64,000 nucleotides of DNA, taken from Yamagishiella unicocca (taxonomy: Eukaryota; Chlorophyta; Chlorophyceae; Chlamydomonadales; Volvocaceae). Of the stretch, positions 11,559-23,926 are shown piece by piece. The notes below the pieces were generated by a model. That model ran no database searches. It was not told where the DNA came from and worked only from the letters and a program-made list of their open reading frames with translations. The position numbers and the translations under genes are program-made. The DNA is taken from assembly GCA_003116995.1 (NCBI GenBank), contig BDSL01000036.1, positions 372,001 through 436,000 on the forward strand. Reading direction: 5' to 3'. Within the stretch, counting starts at the first letter, position 1, and every line of letters begins with the position of its first letter.

Positions 11559-14500
11559 ATGCAGAGCATGCTAAAGCAGCGCAGCGGCGTCCGCGCCGCG
11601 CAGCCCGGCCGCCGGGCTGTGCAGGTGAGCTTCAATTGTAGGAATGCCGCTTTTGCTGTCCGGATTATGGCTATCTGCGACGTTGTATGGGTTCTCGACC
11701 CAACCACCACGACGCGAGCGTTACAGTGCCAAGAGGCACCTCAACGCATAGTCTGGGGCGCTCCCAAGTCATCAAAGCTTGGGCCACCCATACAGACCGC
11801 CTGCAGCGTAGAGCTATGATACTGCTACCGTCACTGCGTACTGATACCATGTGTTCGTGGTACACCTCACCAAGCCGCCCGTCGGATGTGCGGCACCATC
11901 AGCACCAACAGCCTCTACGTGCAGCATAGCACCATCTCGCATTCCAATTCGCCTTTATGTTGGAGCCTTATTGAGGGCTAATGAGCTGCCCGCACACGTT
12001 CCTACTGTCGGCGCCGGTATCTGCACACCTAGCTCGTTACGCCAACCCACGTTCCTCCATTCACCAAGCGAAGCAGTGCTCCTCCTCGCAGCTTTCGGCA
12101 ATCAGCTTACACCGCCTTGTTGTTGCATGATATCTGTTTGTCGCGGCAGGTGCGCGCCGTTGCCGCCCCCGTCAAGGCCGCCTCGACTGCCAAGTCGCCC
12201 ATGGTGACCCCTGAGGTGTGTGTGGGGCGCGCGAAGGGTGGGGGGGGTGACGAGCCTCGCCATGCGTCTCAGAAGTTTGTGGGACACACCGCGGATTGCG
12301 TCTAACAGTTGTGCGCTGCAACTAGCGCTAGGAAGACAGCAACGTTTTCGGGCCTGATGTGGGTCAAGTGCACGAAGGAAGAGGACTCTAGGGGAGATCA
12401 GGGAAAGCTGCTGCCTGACGGGTGGTCGCGCCAATGGCACGCTGCGGTACCGTTGCATCGCAACCACTTGTCAAAGTAGGTTACAGCGTTCAGGACTGGG
12501 CCCCCAGCAGCGTCATGGTGACTGGGACACGCTTGCGCACTGCACCAGGGGCAGCTTTGCATTGCCTCCATCGCCCTGCTGCTTCTTTCGTCCGTCCTGC
12601 ACATCACCTCGTCCGACGGCCTTGGTGCTGCTGAGCAGCTTGCAGGCCCTGTGTCTGAAGCATTCCACGACAGCGTCGTACTGGCATGTCATCACAATGC
12701 GGTAATCGCTGTGTTCGTGCTGCTGTTCCTCAGGTCGCCAAGGACCTGTACTACGACATGGTGTTGGGGCGCGAGTTCGAGGAGATGTGCGCGCAGATGT
12801 ACTACCGGGGCAAGATGTTCGGCTTCGTGCACTTGTACAGCGGCCAGGTGCGAGAGCCGGGGACAGGGGCATGGTGCGGATCGGGGGCCCCGCCGGGTGC
12901 GACTGAGGAAGAGAGAGCGAGCGAGAGAAGCGATGAAGCAGCAGCTTCATTGTGATGATACTTGAGAGCAGTTGAAATTGTGGTCCTCGGTGGTGCGGGC
13001 TGGGGTTGGACATCAGGTTGTGCACTTTCACGGCCCCGGGTGCGGGGGGCCAGTGAGCTTGTATGGTATGGGTGCCTGCTCGCTTAATCCTGTACCAGGG
13101 ATGCAGAGCACCGTGTGCGGCGAGACGCCTTGCAGCGTCGGTCATCCCGCACGGCGGGACGGGGGGGCGCCTCTAGTGCGGTGCGGCGTGCTAGCGAATC
13201 TCCCTCCACTGACGGCCGTGCCATCCACCGGCCCAGCCACGCTGCGCATCAAATGGTCGTGACCTTGTGCACATGCCTGCTCATCAGAGCGAGGTGGGCC
13301 GGTCTGCGCCGTGTGTCGCAAAGGTGCTCGGCGGCAACGGTCCCCACCCGTAGTCCTTGGGAGGGAGGGGGTTGAGCTGAGGGCCCTGGGGAAACCCAGT
13401 CAGGGGTAGGGGGTCCGCGTCATGCACATCACACGGTGTTACCATTGCTAGGTGGGAGCGGATCGAAGTGACCTCCCCAAGAGGGCTAGGGAATTGCCAC
13501 AGCGCATGGGTCTGCATGGATAGATAGCTTGGTAGGCCGGGGTCGTCGCCGAGGGCGGGTGCCCGTTGCCCTCTTGACCTGGTGTCACAGCCCCAGGGCG
13601 CTTCAGTTGGCCCAAGGCCCAGGAGGCATCCCATTGGAGGCATGTGCTTGACTGCTGCTCCGATCACGGCAAGGGCTGATCGTACCCGACCAGTTCCAGA
13701 CTCCTGTCCCACATTGCCCCTCGCCGCAAACTGCTAGGCGACCCTTGCCTCCCTCCCTCACCCTCACCCTCACTTTCCTTCACTCGCCTTCACTTCACCT
13801 CGCAGGAGGCCGTGTCCACCGGTGTGATCCGGCTGCTGCGCCAGGACGACCACGTGGTGTCCACCTACCGCGACCACGTGCACGCGCTGTCCAAGGGCGT
13901 GGCGGCGCGCGAGGTGATGGCGGAGCTGTTCGGCAAGAAGACGGGCTGCTGCAGGTCCGGACCGGGGGCAGCTGGAATGGAGAGGGGCCGTGGGGACAGG
14001 AGAGGCGCATGGGAGGACAGGGCGTGGCTCGGTTTTCGGTGCACATGTAATGCTAAAGGGCCCGGTGTGGCCGGGAAAGGGCAGGGCTGTCGTCCACTGG
14101 TTGCTCCCTCGAGCCGCTTTTCTGCTGTCCGCTGATTCGTTGCTTGCGTGCTGACGTCATCACGCCGTCGTTATGCAGGGGCCAGGGCGGCAGCATGCAC
14201 ATGTTCAGCGCGAAGCATAACGTATTGGGAGGCTACGCCTTCATCGGCGAGGGCATCCCCGTGGGCCTGGGCGCCGCCTTCATGTCCAAGTACAAGTAAG
14301 GCTAGAGCGGGGCGGGGCGGGTAAGGGCGGGTACACTCACGGCACGTGTAACGCGTCACACGACATGACCCCGATGCACGCATGGGTCCTGCTCTTTGGT
14401 ACGATTGAACTAAGAATGCATCTAGGGAACATCGGGCCACACCAGGCACATCGTTTTTTGTTGGTCATACTACTATTTGCTCCCGGGCAAAGGCTCGGTA

Positions 14501-16183
14501 GGTGGTACATAACGTTTCTTGCATTCCTGTGTTTGTTCTGCAGGCATGACGTGCTCGGCGACGAGAAGTCCGACAGCGTGACGTGCTCATTCTTCGGCGA
14601 CGGCACCTGCAACGTGGGCCAGTTCTACGAGTCGCTCAACATGGCTGCCCTTTACAAGCTGCCTCACATCTTTGTGGTTGAGAACAACCTGTGAGTCGGA
14701 TTGCTGTCCTCAACCTCTACCCTTTTAGCACGGACGCGCACCGTTTTGGCGGTACTGGGCCCGCTGCCTCCTCCGCTCCAATCCGCACCTGTCTTGAACC
14801 CCTTGGCCCGATCTGGCCGTCATCCATAGGTGGGCCATCGGCATGAGCCACCTGCGCGCCACCGCCACCACCGCTGGCGACCCGGACCCGCACATCTACA
14901 AGAAGGGCCCCGCCTTCGGAATGCCGGGTGTGCTTGTGGACGGCATGGACGTGCTCAAGGTGAGGGACAACTTGTGGAGGGCGAGGAAGAGGCTGGTTGG
15001 CTCGGGAGCGGGTATCTGCGACAGGCAGGAGCTGGAAGAAAAGGGTCGGGACATTTGGACACCAAGAGTGCGTTGAAAGGATACCATAAGAAACCGGTAA
15101 TGGTGCAGGGGCCAAGGAGGCAGGACCGTGGGCTAGGATACCACAGGGCGAGTGACGTAGGGATGGGTAAACAGGGTTGATGTAATGCTGAGGGAAGCCG
15201 CGAGCTTCACACCTTCCCTTCCCCTCCTTGTTCCTCTGTTCGCAGGTGCGCCAGGTGGCCCAGGAGGCTGTGGACCGTGCGCGCCGCGGCGAGGGCCCCA
15301 CGCTGATCGAGGCGGAGACGTACCGCTTCCGCGGCCACTCGCTGGCCGACCCCGATGAGCTGCGCTCCAAGGAGGAGAAGGCTCGCTGGCAGGCACGTGA
15401 CCCCATCCCGCAACTCAAGAAGTACATGCTGGAGCAGGTGAGTGCGGGCAGGGGTATGAAGGGGTAGGGAGGGGCAGGTCAAGGACATGATGGGGCAAGG
15501 ACGGGGACCCTTCCAAGCGGGTTTTCCGGGACATGGTGTTGCTTGGTGGAGCTAGAGCCTGTTGGTTTGGAGTAGCATCAGGAGAGGTGACGGGGCCTTC
15601 AAAGCCTGATGCCATAGCTACAATCGGAGAGGACCCGTTTCGCCGGCTGTCCAAGCCATCAAAAACATGTTGGGATGTTGCGATGCAGGGTCTGGCGACT
15701 GAGGCGGACATCAAGGAGCTGGAGGCCAAGGTGGCGGAGGTCGTGGAGGACTCGGTCAAGTGAGTGCATTACGCTCTCGGGTATCAGGCAGCGGCGCAGT
15801 GACCCTGTGCCTGTCGTTAGCCCGGTCATTGCGATGCCGCTGCACGGCCGGCTATCGCAAACCGAAACATCCCTGTACCTGTACCTGTACCTGTACCTGT
15901 CAGTCCGCGATGCATCCCCTGCGTCCAGTCTCCCCGTTTGACCTACATTCGTCCGCACCCTCGAAACCCTCTCCGCATGCATCATACCTGCGGCACCTCA
16001 CGGCTCACCTGACTCTCTTCCTTGCGCCCCGTTCCCAGGTTCGCTGACGAGTCGCCCAAGCCCGAGCGCGGCCAGCTGCTGGAGAACGTGTTTGCCGACC
16101 CTCGCGGCTTCGGTATCGCCGAGGACGGCCTTTACCGCTACCAACAGCCCGGCTTCAGCTCCGGAACCGCCATCGTGTCGTAA
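11559..16183 (+). CDS. pdhA: plastid pyruvate dehydrogenase E1 component, alpha subunit
   Basis: Ten exons give 398 residues: 11559-11624, 12150-12215, 12734-12847, 13806-13954, 14179-14295, 14544-14690, 14830-14959, 15246-15437, 15689-15759, 16039-16183. With E1 beta, this subunit carries out the thiamin-diphosphate-dependent decarboxylation of pyruvate that feeds acetyl-CoA to plastid fatty-acid synthesis. Residues 1 to about 40 are rich in Arg, Ala, Ser and Val without acids until late, like a chloroplast transit peptide. The ThDP/Mg motif starts [10 protein letters not shown] at residue 189 and ends with the Asn pair near 218-219. Other family blocks are [43 protein letters not shown] and [15 protein letters not shown]. 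The match is to the plastid type (RGKMFGF, SMSHLRAT-like block) rather than the mitochondrial one. An in-frame ATG at 11535 would add 8 residues. A hexamer array lies in the last intron. Confidence 0.95.
15868..15901 (+). repeat. TACCTG hexamer microsatellite
   Basis: About five tandem copies of CTGTAC/TACCTG lie inside the last intron of the E1 alpha gene. They are well away from both splice sites. Confidence 0.85.
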
Positions 16184-19100
16184 GCGATGAGCTGCCTTAA
16201 TGCCCATCCATGCGGCGTGGTGTGGTGGCGTGCAAGGAGTGTACGGTGGAATGGCCGGTGCGCCGGGCGCGGTGCGCATCTCTAGCAGGAGGCCATGCCT
16301 TCGACAAGGTGGCCGGGCCATACGATGCTACCGCCGCGCCTTTCGAGCCGTCTTAGATCAGCAGCGGTGGATGAGCGCTGGGGATGTGCTCCTATGGGTG
16401 GCTCCAGTGCACCTCGGGAACGGGCAGCGCGTATGTGACCAGCTGCGAGACGCGGCTGCCCTCTTACCGGCTTGGCATGCACGGGTTGATCGCTCGAGTT
16501 GTTTCTGCTGCGGGTTCTAGTCGGTTAGTGCTTGATACGGCACCAGTGGTTTTTGCCGCCTGTACTGCTGTGCGCCACTCGTTTACGAGCGCGGCAGCGG
16601 CGGCGGGGTCGCTGCGAGGCGGCTAGCGCCGGGGGTCGCCGGTATTGTAGTTTCTCGATATGTGGCGTCGAAGAGGTGCCAGGAGAGAGCAAAATGTTAC
16701 TTGCCGTCTGGTGAGCCTATCGTGGGTCGTTGGGTCGGGGGAGGGGTTGTAAGGGTGTCTTGGAAGCAAAGGGCAGGGCAGGCCACTTCCGTGATGGAGC
16801 GCAGCCGGCATGACACCGCAGCGGCACGGGGTATGTTAAGGATCGTTGGCCAGACTGCGACTGTGGGACCAGTTTGACGCTGCCATTGGAAAGGGCTGAG
16901 GGCCCCTTTGCATGTACAAGTATTGAGTGTCTGTCGCAGCTCGCTACGTACACGAGCTGCATGCCTGACCGCAGGAGCACTAAGTAACTTGGCCATTGTC
17001 TGCAGGAGCACAAAGCAACACAAAGCCCCACGAGCGTGCGACGGCATCGTCACGGGCATCGTCGCGACTGCCATCGCATGAGTAGCGAGTGCCTGTCACA
17101 GCTATGCGCACGAACTGCAGGCTCCCTACTATGCTCTTCACGGGTTACATGCTCCTTACGCACATTTGCTGGTAGCCAAGTCATGGCACAGCCGGCACAG
17201 CCTGGTCCTGGATTTTCAAACCCAGGGACTTCACAGGGGGTTTTGCTGAGGAGACACGGATTCCTGGAGACAAGAGGTCCCGACCATGGACCCACAACAG
17301 GCCATGTATCTACTGCAGCGCATCCACTCCCGATATTTGGTGGGAGATTGGTACAGGCTGTATAATTGAACGGAGTTGCTGCCGGATGTGGCCTAGAAAC
17401 CAGCAGTTTGCCAGGTATGAGCCAATTTCGAAAAAGCCCAACTGTATGAAAGGATACAGGGAAGCACTGGGCCAATCTCAGTAGTGCGGGCTGTCAGCGG
17501 ACGGACGATGACTGGATATACAACCATACGCAACAAGATGGTACTTTGCATGGCGGGTAAATTCAGCTTCGCCCACGCGTTCATGTTACAGTCGTTAATG
17601 CAGAAGTCGAACACAGCGACGGCGTATGCCAGCCTGCCCCCCTTCGGACGCTCCCTTATCCGCGCCAACAATGCGCACATGGGAAGATTACTAACGTCCA
17701 GGGTCGAAGCATTGAAACACCTTGAAGCAGTTCTTTCCCGTGCCTTATTCTTCAAACACAGCAATCATACGAGCAGCATCCTGGCTGCACTATAACGCTC
17801 GATCAGTCAATCACTTGTCACATCACGTGTCCTAATACACCGCCAGCGACTTTCCCAGAGAAGGCGTTCTGGTCGCGTTCCAGTTTATTCCCGATGGATC
17901 GGACGTGCAGAAAACTTCCCCACTCACCGAATGCTCGCTGCAGCCTCCTGGGCGCTGCGATCACAATGAATAACACTCCACGCACCGTTCCGAAAATCCA
18001 AAATTGTCGGCGGGACGCCTCTACCATAGCAGGTAACGCGCAGCTCCTGGAATCCAAAAACACATCATGCGAGGTCCAAGTACTAATTCGGCGTGCCAAA
18101 AAACGACCAACGATGCCACATGTTGACTAACATTGATGTCTGTCGGTTGCGCCTGGAATCCAAGAATGCTAATAGCTGGCAGCTTAGGCTATAGCTATGT
18201 CGGCCTTTGCCGCGGACCAATCTTCCAACGGGACTGTCGCCCGTCATCAGTACTATAACAGCTATGGTTGCATACTTTGCGACCTCTCTACACATGCCAG
18301 ACTTACGCGGATACCTACGCGAACAAAACCGAACCAGCGGGGCCTCAGCATTCCATGCCGGCCTTCACCGGCAAACAGAAGACGCCAGCGATTGGCATCG
18401 CCTAATCAAAGAATGGCGTTCTACGTGAAACGAGAGACGCCTGCTTGAAGTAGGTGTCGATCTCAGTTCTTGAGGGTGCTCCGAACAAGGACCTGGCCAC
18501 CGGCAGCCCAGAGCAGTTCGTCTGGGCAGGCGTCACGATTGATCCTTGTGTTTCCAACGGCGTCCGCGCGCAAACTGGCGACGTATAGCACCAGGCTGGA
18601 GAAGCGGGGGCGCCAACTGCGCAATCTGGCCAGCGCTCGACGTGCAGGGTGCGCGTACTGGCGATGCTGCGCAACCCATCTTCACATAGACTTGAGCCAT
18701 AGTGGCTGCATGAATCCTGACAAGAGCTTCTGGGAACTGAATTCATTCTCCGTAAGCCTAGGCGGCGGCTTCAGCGTCGTATGAATCCTTACGTTTCAGA
18801 GAGTATTGATGTCCGATGTTGGAGACCTGTTATGTTTCACCGCAATTCGTAACAATTGTATTGATTTTAGGTCGGACCCAGGAGTTGGACGAGAGGATAC
18901 AGTCGATGATACAGTAGCGCCCGCTGCAGTGCTAACTGTGCTATAGACAAATGATTGCGCCGGAAAAAGTGCGTGCTTATACAGAGCTGATGAGTTAAAG
19001 TATTCATGGCAATGATAACGACACGGACGTCGCGCGCCAAAATCCTACAGCAATCCGCGCTGGCAATTACGGTATGCGAACAGGACATCCCTCACTCGGC

Positions 19101-22084
19101 TGACCAGGCGTTGCAACTTGTACACAGTTACAATGTGGTCATATACTTCTGTCATGAAATTCTGCATTACGTCGCTGGGTACCTGGTATGGACTGTGGCT
19201 CTCGTGGGTTCCCCATTGGCGAATGCAAGCCTACTCACATGCTTCCTTCGCGCTACCCCGCAATTATTTACAAGAACACTTGCAGCTTATGTTTTGTTAT
19301 GATGCACCGCTCGTCGAAATATCAAGGCGCGCTTGCGCTCGTCCGCGACGTCAAGCCTTCCATCCGCAACTGGGTTCCTTCCGTCCAACCATCTTGGTGT
19401 TATACCATTTTGGTGTATACCATAATTGCAAGCTTTAATCTCATTTATGCTTACGGCTTGCGTCATCGCTGTCCTTTCACCCGAGGTCCAACGATTGTAC
19501 GTCGAGTATTCTGCCTGCATACCTTTGGCGGTTGATCAGTGCTAGACCTTGCCTGGCAATTATGCTGGACTCCAGTGATTCTCTACGCTGAAGGTGTTTC
19601 GACAGCAAAGTTTACTTGGGCCTTCCAACCCGTGGATTCTCGACCAGCGATCCTGCACGACCTTGCATGACCATGCACAATCTTCGACGTACCGAACAAC
19701 CATGACGATTTCAGGGCGCAACTCTCCTACATTGGTGCAATCCGTGGAAGAATAATGTCACCACACTGGTCCGCGGCAAGCAACCGTCGGCGGGCCCCGT
19801 CAGTACTCAGGCAGTGATGTCACTGCTTGTCCCCCAAGCATCATAATCTTTCAAATATCCTCCTACTTGCCGCAACACAGGAATGTGCCTAGGCGATTGT
19901 GTCAACAAGCATAGAGCTCCGCCTTACAAGACGAAGCACGCGCTCAATGTGCTGACACGGTAACACGGTTTCCTCGTGCCTCGGCAATCCACTATCCGGA
20001 AGGTAGCCCACCGCCCATTTTTGGGCCAATATCCACAGCCCCGTCCACAACCCCATATATTACGGACAAATTGCCTATCATGGCAACAACGGATGCCACA
20101 TATCGACTTTCATGCAAACTCCGACACTGACAGGAAGCCCGGCAAAGGCCACGCAAAGCCCTTTTCAGTGTACGCCGCATACATATCACGGGACACCACG
20201 CCTGGGGCCCTCGGATATACGACCGACAGTTCCGGTATACTTGCTCAGGGTAAAGCGTGACAGCGATGACTTGCGTTCACTGAGTCATGCATTTCCCCGG
20301 TGCCTGTGGGAAGCGGAAGTTAGTGAGCACCATGGCCGTCCATGGCGCATGGCCATAGACAAACCGTTTTCACCTTCCGAAACGTCTTGCCCTGCCGGTC
20401 TCATCTCCACTCGACACCGATGCATGTGGATTAAGAACATGCATTTTTTTGACATTGCGCTTTTATCCTGGCAAATAGGCAAGGTGTCCAACCTTACATG
20501 CCGCGCGCCAAAACAGCCATCCGCGCTGGCAGCTGCTGGCATTTACGACAGGCCAACTGGTCATCCGCGCTGGCCAGGTACCCACACGAACACACCACAC
20601 GGATGTGGCTCTTGATCTAAAGAAATTTGTCCTCCCTGAGCATATGGTGTCATTTGGGGTAGCTTATGTTTGCGATGGATTTGAAGCGTTGAACAGCTGC
20701 AAATTGGCAAGCCGGCTTGCCACGCTGGGTCCACCTGCGTCTTACATCAGGGAGGACAATACTATAATTGTAAAACTTGGAAAGCGCGCCTGCGCTCCTC
20801 CGCAATGCGACGCGCTCTTAGTTACCACAGTCGCAATCCTAGTCGGCCCGAGGCAACGGGCTGATGTCGTCGCGCTTCTCGCGGTCCTTCAGCTGGAAGT
20901 GGCGATAGACGAAACTTGCATGGAGGCACGGCGAGATGCAACAATTCCGATCTTTATTACAACTGACGACTTCGTGTGCACACGACATATGCTCGCCTTG
21001 GACCTCATTCATACGCGATGCCCTTCGCGGTCGATCACTGCAACACTAGCCTAAACTTCAACTTCGAATACCCACGACCCATCACCAATAAATGTGAGCA
21101 TGAGCATGAGCATGTTACAGACGTAGGGCCCTCCCAGGGGCTGTCCATATCACCGCGAACCGTTCGGTCAGGAGGCGCTTCTAAAGCAATAAATGTGCAC
21201 CACGAAGTCGTACCAACTACATGGGCCGCTCGCCGAGAGCCCCGTAAACACCGGCAATCAACATGCTGGACATGAACTGCGTGCCGCTCGGGGACATAGG
21301 TAAGCGGCCACTTAGGACAGCGGGGACTAAAACACTGTCATGGGATGCCAGGTCCCGCAAATAAATGTTACCGATGTGGTCCAATATTGAAACATGCCGC
21401 AAAGGAATTCGCCAAAAGAATAGCGCGGAAGCCCTCAAGCTGCCCATGCCCGAATGTATCAAATGCGAACACTCATTTTAGGTCAGATTATATGCCCACG
21501 CAGTAGCGCAAAACCCTACAACCCTTAAGGCCCTCTTCCTAATGCATCGAGCTTCCCTTGATCGTTCGCTGCACATTGTACACCATTACGACTTCCCTCT
21601 TTGCCCTCAGCGCAATTCCTCAACAATCCAACATTCTCATTCCAAACCCTCCTCCTATCTGCTGTCTGAGGGATTCCAGGTTCAGAGGCACATGCACACA
21701 GCAATTCATGATCGCCTGTCCTGCAAACCCCACTGCACATTTTTGGGGAAAAAATTCAAAGCAACTCGAGCTACTGCTACAGAGCACCGCCAAAGTGTAC
21801 CCTATCATTTGAGGCAAAGCTCCATGAAGGCAGCGCCAACCCTTCTGTACGGCATGACATGGGGTCGGACACCGCGGGGGACGCGGGACCCTCGGCATGA
21901 ACGACAAACATGCACAGGATCCACCCCGCAAAGCGTGAGTGGCTAAGTAGGTGACATCCTACCAGTCTTCATTCAACCAAACGTAATTAATCAACCTAGC
22001 TGGTATAATACGCATTCATACCTGACAGCTCGGAAAGTAATTTACCCAACTACCAACGTGCTTCATTTCCGACGAACAAGCTGA
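16184..22084. other. 5.9-kb region without a supportable gene
   Basis: This holds the E1 alpha 3' UTR (a TGTAA at 16748-16752 is a candidate poly(A) signal) and then a long stretch of lower GC and no coding bias. Reading frames are short, have no splice-compatible neighbours and match no family I know. A short motif, ATCCGCGCTGGC or close variants, recurs near 19055, 20518 and 20560, which hints at diverged repeats. No terminal inverted repeats, reverse transcriptase or transposase motifs were seen. Confidence 0.5.
16748..16752 (+). terminator. candidate TGTAA poly(A) signal for E1 alpha
   Basis: TGTAA is the usual algal polyadenylation element in Chlamydomonas and relatives. This one lies 565 bases after the E1 alpha stop. 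It is the first I noticed downstream; use is inferred. Confidence 0.35.
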
Positions 22085-23188
22085 TTAGATGTAGGCGGCC
22101 TCCTCAAGTCCAGGCCTGGTTTCCCCGTTGCTTTGCCGGCCAGCACCAATCAGCGACCCCGTGCCGGAGCCCCGCCTGCCTCGCCGGCGGCGCGCCCCCA
22201 TGGCTGCAGGCGAGCCTGGGTTGAGTGAACTGAGTGCTAGCGCTACCACAGCGGAACGGTCAGCGTCGGCCACTTGCTCGTGCTGTTCGACAAGTTCTGC
22301 CTTAGCGCCGTCAGCATGTCGACCATCCGAATCTACAACCGCCGGGAGAGTTAGCCAGGTCACTGGGTCGGGCCCGCCCGGCTGCGCCGGGTTGGCGCCC
22401 TGTGCAGAGGCGCGGTCGCTCGGTACCGTACCAGGTGACAGCCTGCTGCCGGGTTGCCCATCAATGTATTCCATGCCATGCGCTTGCGCAATAGTAGTTA
22501 ACCCCGTGACGAGCATAGCTGCACCAGCAACACTTGCGTGGCGTCTGAAGAAGGCACGTGCGACCGTGGGCGCAAGCTTCCGTGTGACGTTGTCGCGGAA
22601 CGCGCGGAGGTCTTTTATATTTGCAGCAATCTGAGGAAGACGTTGTACTAAGATTCGATAGGTTGCAGCATCTTCGAAGTTCGCATTCACCATGCCTTCA
22701 CTGAGATGCCCATAGTCCCAGGCTTCGGCGACGGCAGCGTCCGGCGGCGCGGTCTCGCCAGAATCCTCCCAGTCAATAATTAGGAGTTCATCGTTATGAC
22801 CAAATTGCTGGCTGACTTCCGCGGCAGCCGACACAGCGACAAGGGTTCCGAGTCTTCGGGCCATCAGGACTGGTCGCACTGCCTTGAGCGCGCTTGATAA
22901 GCAAGGAGCTACGCGGCTGGTGCAGCAATCATAATGTAGGCGCAGGGCCATGTGCATCGGTATTCTTCTTCGAAGGCGAGGTTTGATTTGCTGCGAGTTA
23001 CAGTTGTAGTCCAAAGGTACGCGCTTTCCAGTCAAGCCTGCATATGTAACTACGAGGTGAAACCCAATAAGCCGTATCAATCGGATGCGACAAGTTTGTT
23101 CTGTGAGCAACTGGGCACTAGCAGTTAGGTACGCCGGCCCCATGAAGCCATGATGACGCTGTGCAGGCCAGGTCATGGACCCAAACAT
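22085..23188 (-). CDS. orphan single-exon reading frame, weak kinase-like motif
   Basis: A 367-codon frame runs from ATG at 23188 to a stop at 22085 with no intron, unusual here. Residues about 130-170 contain ELLIIDWEDSGETAPPDAAV, which resembles the metal-binding block (IDWE/IDFD) of a divergent class of protein-kinase-like folds. It follows ALRLHYDCC and VRPVLMARR segments that could be eroded helix and catalytic-loop regions. A canonical HxDxxxxN is absent, so an active kinase is unlikely. A hydrophobic stretch, VAGAAMLVTGLTTIAQAHG, lies near residue 245. The C-terminus is basic (ARRRRGRRG) and low-complexity. It may be a decayed gene or transposon passenger, or chance. The assignment is tentative. 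Confidence 0.35.
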   Translation of the reverse strand: MFGSMTWPAQRHHGFMGPAYLTASAQLLTEQTCRIRLIRLIGFHLVVTYAGLTGKRVPLDYNCNSQQIKPRLRRRIPMHMALRLHYDCCTSRVAPCLSSALKAVRPVLMARRLGTLVAVSAAAEVSQQFGHNDELLIIDWEDSGETAPPDAAVAEAWDYGHLSEGMVNANFEDAATYRILVQRLPQIAANIKDLRAFRDNVTRKLAPTVARAFFRRHASVAGAAMLVTGLTTIAQAHGMEYIDGQPGSRLSPGTVPSDRASAQGANPAQPGGPDPVTWLTLPAVVDSDGRHADGAKAELVEQHEQVADADRSAVVALALSSLNPGSPAAMGARRRRGRRGSGTGSLIGAGRQSNGETRPGLEEAAYI

Positions 23189-23926
23189 AACAAAAGGCGA
23201 TTCCTATCAACATATAGCATATACTCTTCTGAAGGCTAAAGGCGGTCAGATTCTGGCAGACGAACTGTAACGGTCCCCGAAGTTAAGCGCCGGGGCTGAA
23301 TGCCTAAGATTTCATACCGCAACCATTTATGTTTTAAGATTCCTTCAAGCAGTCCAGCGTTCCGACCATCTGCTGCGAATTCGCTGACCCCTGGGTCACA
23401 GTGCCAGTACATCTGGTACCCAGCTCAGAAGGCATCCGAGGAATTGAGGACATACAAAACTGCAGTCTAGGCGACGGAATCCCTGGGGAGCCTTTGATAT
23501 CTCATGTGGCGCAACGCGCCCCCTTTCTGTGGGCGTGGCATCCTGATCCCAAAGCCGAGACAAATGCGATGTGTGCACAAGCAGGATCCTGTATACAACA
23601 CGATAGTACATGCCCTCAGTCCGCGCGTCTTCCTTAGGCCCAGGCGATATTGCCCAGAGACGCGCCATTCCAGAATGGACCAGAGTTCGCGACGCCAGCC
23701 CAGCATACGGAAAGACTGCACCAAAACCTGACACCGAGATCCACTACGACGTAAGGATCACATAGGGTCACCGGATAGATATATATGTCTTCGCACCCCC
23801 AAAACCAGCTCGCGCATTTGGCCCCTGCACACTGCTCTGGAACCCACAGTAACAGGTACTACTACTAGTGAAGGCCAGGGAAGGCCACCGCAGGCGCCTG
23901 TGGCGCGCAGTGACGTCCTGGCGCGC
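23189..23926. other. intergenic, nothing firm
   Basis: The stretch lies downstream of the Cys-rich gene (minus strand) and upstream of the orphan frame. It contains no convincing exon or RNA gene. A 20-base stretch near 23275-23300 resembles part of 5S rRNA but is too short to call. Confidence 0.4.

Noticed and set aside
12972..13712. Several frames on both strands inside an E1 alpha intron
   Set aside because: They have no supporting motifs or splice logic, and the intron is bounded by clear E1 alpha exons on both sides.
23273..23300. Segment CCCCGAAGTTAAGCGCCGGGGC resembling the core of 5S rRNA
   Set aside because: Only about 20 bases match and neither flank folds or matches as 5S. It may be chance or a relic of a 5S-derived SINE, but cannot be called as an RNA gene.
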